From positions 196,220-260,219 of the forward strand of contig WTPW01000428.1 in the NCBI GenBank assembly GCA_009809945.1: a stretch of DNA of 64,000 nucleotides. The letters are read 5' to 3'. A program made the position numbers and the translations under genes. Shown piece by piece: positions 58,573 to 64,000 of this stretch (within the stretch, counting starts at the first letter, position 1; each line of letters starts with the position of its first letter). This DNA comes from Gigaspora margarita. Its lineage: Eukaryota > Glomeromycota > Glomeromycetes > Diversisporales > Gigasporaceae. Below the pieces are notes generated by a model. The model worked only from the letters and a program-made list of their open reading frames with translations. It made no database searches and was not told the origin of the DNA.

Positions 58573-58920
58573 CAGCCAGACCTCCATAAATGCAACCTCT
58601 ATAGATGCAATATCTCTTTAAATGCAGGTTTTTGTCTTGTCTGTAAAAAATTATTAGTGCTAAATGCACATTCTATATTCTGTAAATACACATTTTTCAA
58701 ATAATTTTTATAATTTTCATATCATGCTACTCCCTAAGTGCACATAGCCAATCAAATTTTAGTATTTGAGATGGCTTATACAGTTTTGAGTAGAAGTTAT
58801 ACAAACTTGATGATCTAATCTTTAAAGCTGCAATTTAATTGGCTCTCCCTAAATGCAATACCTCCCTAAATACACATTGTAGGCTTGTCTGTACACATTG
58901 CATTTATGGAGGGTTGACTG
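58573..58920. mobile_element. pogo/Tigger-like MITE, 348 bp, TA-flanked
   Basis: Ends CAGCCAGACCTCCATAAATG and, inverted, CAGTCAACCCTCCATAAATG, with TA at 58571-58572 and 58921-58922. Inner blocks (ATAGCCAATCAAATTTTAGT, AAGTTATACAAACTTGATGA) match 23580-24073 in opposite orientation. It interrupts a palindrome of the type seen at 59470. Confidence 0.85.
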
Positions 58921-59469
58921 TAAAAAGTTCACCAATTTGCAGAAAATTTTACATTAAGTGTATTTTGCCCTCTCAAAAAACTTTTTATTATATAAAAGTT
59001 AATTTACTTAATTAGATTTAGATTTTAATATATGATGACTATTTGTATTTGTATATAAAACTGGTTTAATTAGCAATTCATCTGTAAGAACAGAACAAAA
59101 AGTTGGAATAAGTATTTATATAGTTTTAATAGTAATATAGAATCTAATTTTCCAAAATTACATAGTAAAAAGACAGGTTTTTTTAAAATCCAAAATTTTA
59201 GCTCTTAGTAAAGTATCTTATATTTTTAAAAAATTCTACCAGACTTTTAATAAAAAGAAAGACAAATACTATATTTTTATGTCTATATAATTTAATTTTA
59301 AACTATTAATACTTTATATTGTAAGCAAACTGAATTCCAACATTTGGAATATTATAATAAATTTGCTTATTTTTATTATATAAAATTTTATAAAATGTCC
59401 TGTTCTTATGTGAATTGCTAATTAAAAATTTTTTTAAATTGCAGATAATTGTTACATATGAAAGCCAAA

Positions 59470-59770
59470 TTTAACTAAATGAATCAACTTTAAGTAATAA
59501 GAAAGTTGTTTAAAAGGACAAAATACACTTACAATAAAAGTTTTATATAAATTGGTAACTTTTAATTAATATATTTCTTTATTTTACTTTACTGAAAAAA
59601 AATTTTTTGATTTTTTTACAGAAACATAAAATGAAGAAATGAATTAATAGAAGTTGCCAATTTATATAAAAATTTTATGATAAATGTATTTTGTTCTTCC
59701 AAATAACTTTTCTTATTATATAAAAGTTTGATTTATTTAATAATATTTAGACTTTTATATATGGCAACTA
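59470..59770. repeat. Imperfect palindrome, about 300 bp
   Basis: AAGAAAGTTGTTTAAAAGGACA faces GTTCTTCCAAATAACTTTTC, with AAAATACACTTAC facing GATAAATGTATTTTG; centre near 59615. The same arms occur split around 58573-58920, and weaker forms inside X1 and X2. Confidence 0.65.
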
Positions 59771-60100
59771 TCTGCATTCATATATAAAAATTTTTTAAAA
59801 AATTTTATTTATATTTTTCTTCTTATAATCATGCTTATTTATTATTTTATATAGTGATTTTATAGAGATAATTCTTTGTAAGCACACTTTTATATAAACA
59901 CCAAATAAGTGTATAACAAAATGCATAATTATATAGAATGCAATGATATCAATATCTAATATAATTATTTCAATTTTAAACTTTAGTGCTACATTTTAAA
60001 ATTTAATAAGGGAAATTTTTTGAGTTTATAAATTCACTAAATTTATTATAATGAATAAGAATAATATATTATATTTACTATCTTTACTTATTTATTTAAA

Positions 60101-60984
60101 GGAATTGCTATTTCCACCATGGTTATACAAGATTTTCTATTTTTAGAATTAAAATATATCTAATTCTACTTCTAACTTTAATTTTACCCCTAACCCTAAC
60201 CCTAAAAACTAATAAGTAAACCTTCTTTGGCTTCTAATTAAAAGTTGTAGAGCTCATTTCCCTGATTCTAATGGTAGTTTAATCATTAAAATCGGCCTGG
60301 TGGATCCAAAGTTACTTGGGATCAAAGAAGAGAACATAAGGATTGGCAAATTCACTGTTACACAAAGCTAGAAAAAGCCGTCAAATGAAAAATCATAATT
60401 TGCACAGAATTTTATTATGATAATTGGCTTTGGGCTCTTAAGTAAAGTTATTCTTTGACTCAAAAAAATGCTAGTTTNTTAAGANGTATTTTATTANTTT
60501 CTTAGTAAAATTTTTCATTACGATAAAAAAACGTTTCAAAACGTATTAAAGAAAAACAAATCTAAGTCAGAAAAAGCCGTCACCGAAAAATCGTGATTTG
60601 CGCAGAATTTTATTATCACAATTGACTTTTGGCTCTTAAGTAAACTTGTTCTTTGGCTCAAAAAAATGCTAGTTTCTTAAGACAAGTTTTATTATTTTCT
60701 TAGTAAAATTTTTCACTACTATAAAAAAACTTTTCAAAACGTATGTAAAGAAAATGAATAGTTTGTGTAACAGAGTTTGCCAATCCCTATGTTCTCTTCT
60801 TTGATCCCAAGTATCTTGGGATCCACCAGGCCGATTTTGATGATTTAACTACCATTAGAATCAGAAAAATGAGCTCTACAACTTTTTTAGGATTAGGGTT
60901 AGGGTTATATTAAGTCTAAAAATAGAAAATCTTGTGTAACCATGGCGGAAATAGCAAAATACCATGGTGGAAATAGCAATTCCC
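60101..60984. mobile_element. MULE-like foldback, 884 bp, TSD TTATTTAAA
   Basis: Ends GGAATTGCTATTTCCACCAT and, inverted, GGGAATTGCTATTTCCACCA. The 9-bp duplication TTATTTAAA (60092-60100, 60985-60993) fits Mutator-like elements. Arms run about 250 bp and include CCCTAACCCTAACCC facing GGGTTAGGGTT. The middle has two direct copies of about 200 bp (AAAAAGCCGTCA.. from 60372 and 60570). The right end repeats CCATGGYGGAAATAGCAA twice. No frame. Confidence 0.8.
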
Positions 60985-61031
60985 TTATTTAAATATTGAG
61001 AAATGTTAATAGCTTATTCAAAGACTAAATA

Positions 61032-62063
61032 TCAGTCAGCCGATATGTCACATGAAAATTTTTTTACATATAAAATTTATAAAAAAAACATATAAAATTA
61101 CTATAAGCTTTGATTTCATGATGTTTCTTCTCCTACATATTAACTTAAAATTAAATTTTTCGGGAATATAGAACAAGGGGAGAAGAAAAAATTGAGCTTA
61201 AAAATCGGATTAAAATTTTGCCGTTTTTGCACAAAACGAAAATGTAACTTCGCCAAAAACAAATATTTACCGATTATAAGATGAGAAGCATATGTAAAAA
61301 CATGCTCTGAACAACTTTACTTAGGCGACAGAAGTAGGTTACCTTGTAAGAAAAGTGGATTATCTATGTACTAAAGTTAAAATTTATCATTTTTCTTGAT
61401 TGAACTTTTTTTCCTTATTAGGTAACCTACTTTGGGCTCTTAAGCAAAGTTGTTCGGCATGTAATTTTACATCACATTTGAGGTTGAAACGCGCTTTTCG
61501 GACCTTTTACTAGTGAAAAATAGGGTTAAAGTTAGAAAAAAAATTTTTTCTAACTTTAACCCCATTTTTCACTAGTAAAAGGTCCGAAAAGCGCGTTTCA
61601 ACCTCAAATGTGATGTAAAATTACATGCCGAACAACTTTGCTTAAGAGCCCAAAGTAGGTTACCTAATAAGAAAAAAAAGTTCAATCAAGAAAAACGATA
61701 AATTTTAACTTTAGTACATAGATAATCCACTTTTCTTACAAGGTAACCTACTTCCGTCGCCTAAGTAAAATTGTTCAGAGCATGTTTTTACATATGCTTC
61801 TCATCTTATAATCGGTAAATATTTGTTTTTGGCGAAGTTACATTTTCGTTTTGTGCAAAAACGGCAAAATTTTAATCCGATTTTTAAGCTCAATTTTTTC
61901 TTCTCCCCTTGTTCTATATTCCCAAAAAATTTAATTTTAAGTTAATATGTAGGGGAAAAAACATCATGAAATCAAAGCTTATAGTAATTTTATATGTTTT
62001 TTTTATAAATTTATATATAACAAAAAACTCAGTCATAAATAGTGTGACAAAACGGTTGACTGA
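61032..62063. mobile_element. Near-perfect 1032-bp palindromic element, TA-flanked
   Basis: Ends TCAGTCAGCCGATATGTCAC and, inverted, TCAGTCAACCGTTTTGTCAC; TA on both sides. The arms match with only scattered differences over some 510 bp each and meet at TAGAAAAAAAATTTTTTCTA near 61547 with almost no loop. It is the youngest of four copies here (others at 9415, 15710, 43439). It has no frame and must be moved in trans. If transcribed it would form a long hairpin RNA. Confidence 0.9.
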
Positions 62064-62251
62064 TATACAAGCTAAATTAAACCAATAACATTTTTAATAT
62101 TATATAAAACCCTTAAATATTAAATTGTATTTTTTGTTTAAAAAAATATATAAATTTATAGTCTTATTTTTATAAATTACTTAGTCTTTTTTATTTATTT
62201 TAGTAGATAAATTGTATTGTTTTTATTTTATTATTAATATTTTTTAAATAA

Positions 62252-62883
62252 GTTCTCCGGGCCGATAGCATAGCAGTTATGCTCTGAGGATGCAAATTGG
62301 AAAGTTGCTGGTTCAATTTTCGGTGGCGGCGAAATCTTAAAAATCCATGATGCGGGTCACCAAATTGGGGAAGAGGCTCTGCATAATCAGAGAGCTTAAA
62401 TAGGCAATTCCTGTAGTTGGGTTGCAGGTATGGCAGCTGGTGTGGAACCTTTGGGCGGACTACTCAAATTAGGCACCAAAAGTGCACGTGTGGCCAGTTG
62501 TACTCTCATTGTGAAGGAGACCCGGCCGCAGGCATTCCGAATGGAAGTGGCGCCGCAGTGGTTGAAATCAAAACCCCAGAATCATCCTTGAGTCAGAACT
62601 ACTGATTTGAATAACTGAAGTCACGAGACGTATTGAGAGGTCAAAGTCTGAAAGGATACTTCAAAACTCGTGGCGGCATGTCCGGACTGTGATCCGTACC
62701 AACAAGCTTACGACCGTGGGATTCAGTAGAGTTTGCTGGGAGGAATAAGGCTCGGTGCAGCAACCATACCTGGGCATTAGTAGAATGCTGGGTAATAGCA
62801 TACCATGTAATATTAGTTCGTACGTTGTACTTAAAAAGTAATTAATAAAGGTAGCGCAAAGTTGTTAAGTAAAAAAAATATAT
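62252..62883 (+). mobile_element. tRNA-headed SINE, 632 bp, TSD ATATTTTTTAAATAA
   Basis: A perfect 15-bp duplication ATATTTTTTAAATAA (62237-62251, 62884-62898) bounds it. The head reads GGGCCGATAGCATAGCAG (A box region) and GTTGCTGGTTCAATTTTC (B box region) about 50 bp apart, as in a tRNA gene; it would be read by RNA polymerase III. The body is far less AT-rich than its surroundings and matches 24994-25628. The tail is A-rich. The 62-codon frame inside is chance. Confidence 0.9.
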
Positions 62884-62898
62884 ATATTTTTTAAATAA

Positions 62899-63880
62899 AT
62901 TAATTAAAAATAAAATTAGAAAAGTATAAGTGTAAAAGAAAGAATGAAAGTAAGAAAATGAGAGTAAGAAAAAGAAAGTAATAATTAAATGCATATAAAA
63001 AAGAGTGTTATTCTAGCTATACTAGTTTTTACTATAATTTTTTATTTACTTCATTTACTTCAAATTTTACTTTCCTCTTTTTTACTATTGTTACTATTTT
63101 ATTCAAATTACCTGATTACCAGGAATTTTGAAATTTATATAAACAATCATTTTGCTACATTTTTTAGTAATCTGAGATAGTAGATGAGGCTTGGTCAGGA
63201 TTTCAATATGCAAAATCCAAAACATGCTGGTTCTTTATTGTAGGATCATCACATATAGTGATTTGATGTTCAACAAACCCTTAATAATTTCCATGACTTC
63301 TTTCCTTCTTCATGTAATTCATTAGGGTTGTAAAGGCATCTTTCATAAGGGCAATATTGTATTCTGATTTCATGCTAAATATGATAATTAATGCAAATGA
63401 AATAATTTGTATATAATGGATGAAGTATTAGGAGTATGTTTTTACTGATGAGTCTAAATCATTGGTTGAATAAGTTTTTAGAAATACCATTCTGTTACTG
63501 TAGTGAAAATGTAATTATGATTAACAGGAGATGTAACAATAGCAAGAGATATAATAGCAGAAATAGAGATATAATAGGTTCATATTAGCATAATATAAAA
63601 GTTAATATATTATATAAAAAGTAAACTACTAGCACTAATTTTATATAGTTTGTGTACACAATATTGTCAGTAAATATTGTCAACATTTCTTATAAATAAT
63701 ATTTACTCACATTGCATTGATAATTGTCAATATTAGTGCCTTCTGAGAAGTATCATTGTTAGTGTCTTCTGAGGAGTATTAGTGTCATTACTTTTTTGGA
63801 GTGATAGTGACTTGTAGTGTTGCACTATATTTGTCTATTGTTTTTAATAATCATATGGGCTGATTTAAGTAATTTATAAG
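62899..63880. other. Unassigned right flank
   Basis: GAAAGAATGAAAGTAAGAAAATG purine-rich repeats near 62935-62985; a repeated TTAGTG(C/T)CTTCTGAG(A/G)AGTAT phrase at 63732, 63758 and a TTAGTGTCATTAC relative at 63779. No gene supported. Confidence 0.4.
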
Positions 63881-63884
63881 TAGA

Positions 63885-64000
63885 GCATATTTTTTTGAAA
63901 CTTTAAATCTTAATAACTCTTGATCTACTAATCCATTTTAAATGATTTTACTGCCAAAATGTTCACCTCTTTGAGACGATTTCAACAAGCCCAAAATCAT
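63885..64000. repeat. Start of a palindromic element cut by the window end
   Basis: AACTCTTGATCTACTAATCC, then CTGCCAAAATGTTCA, matches the left arm of 13628-14290. The second arm would lie beyond the window. Confidence 0.55.

Larger units (their letters stand above)
58195..59930. mobile_element. Worn pogo-like element with nested palindromes
   Basis: Left blocks TATAATTACCTCCTCTATAAT and CCTCTATATAGTCACAATTG, and right blocks such as TATAATCATGC and TTTTATAGAGATAATTC, match the TATATAATCACA arms of 28666-30412. It hosts a foldback at about 58430-58990, itself split by the MITE at 58573, and another at 59470-59770. Borders approximate. Confidence 0.5.

Noticed and set aside
62252-62330. tRNA gene
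   Set aside because: A and B boxes are present, but the sequence does not fold as a full tRNA and continues into a SINE body with a target duplication.
63540-63880. LTR-like start TGTAACAATAGCAAGAG
   Set aside because: No matching second repeat, primer site or coding part in view; a TG start alone means little.

Overview
The window looks like repeat-rich nuclear DNA of an arbuscular mycorrhizal fungus (Glomeromycotina, most likely Rhizophagus or a close relative). Reasons: extreme A+T richness, short introns, two lone regulatory genes of kinds expanded in these fungi (a small Zn2Cys6 protein and a MATA-type HMG-box protein), and a very dense load of non-autonomous DNA transposons. The organism is inferred from style and gene families, not from a search.

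Only two host genes can be supported: a Zn2Cys6 gene on the minus strand (1722-2256, probably one 58-bp intron) and an HMG-box gene on the plus strand (54755-56076, one 107-bp intron inside the HMG box, 404 aa). Both are nuclear transcription-factor types. The roughly 52 kb between them are almost wholly mobile DNA.

Layout. 2.5-3.8 kb: four short foldback elements stacked at one AT-rich target. 7-9 kb: palindromes and a faint decayed gag-like stretch. 9.4-13.6 kb: a 1-kb palindromic element split by a 2.9-kb TA-flanked element that itself holds a hAT element and an assembly gap. 13.6-32.4 kb: nested hAT, pogo-like and TA-flanked elements, three kinds of palindromes, SINE copies and a minisatellite. 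32.6-40.8 kb: a decayed Helitron with Rep and PIF1-type helicase parts. 40.8-53.3 kb: a 363-bp-armed inverted repeat around a SINE, more hAT elements and foldbacks. 56-64 kb: pogo-like elements, a MULE-like foldback, an almost perfect 1032-bp palindrome and an intact-looking SINE.

Eight hAT-type elements can be bounded to the base by TAG/CAG-type ends and 8-bp target duplications. No transposase gene for them lies in the window, so they must have been moved from elsewhere. The most unusual signal is a shared inner core (TTAGGG-like motif at one side, a CCAAT-box match AGCCAATCA at the other) found inside short elements whose terminal inverted repeats are unrelated.
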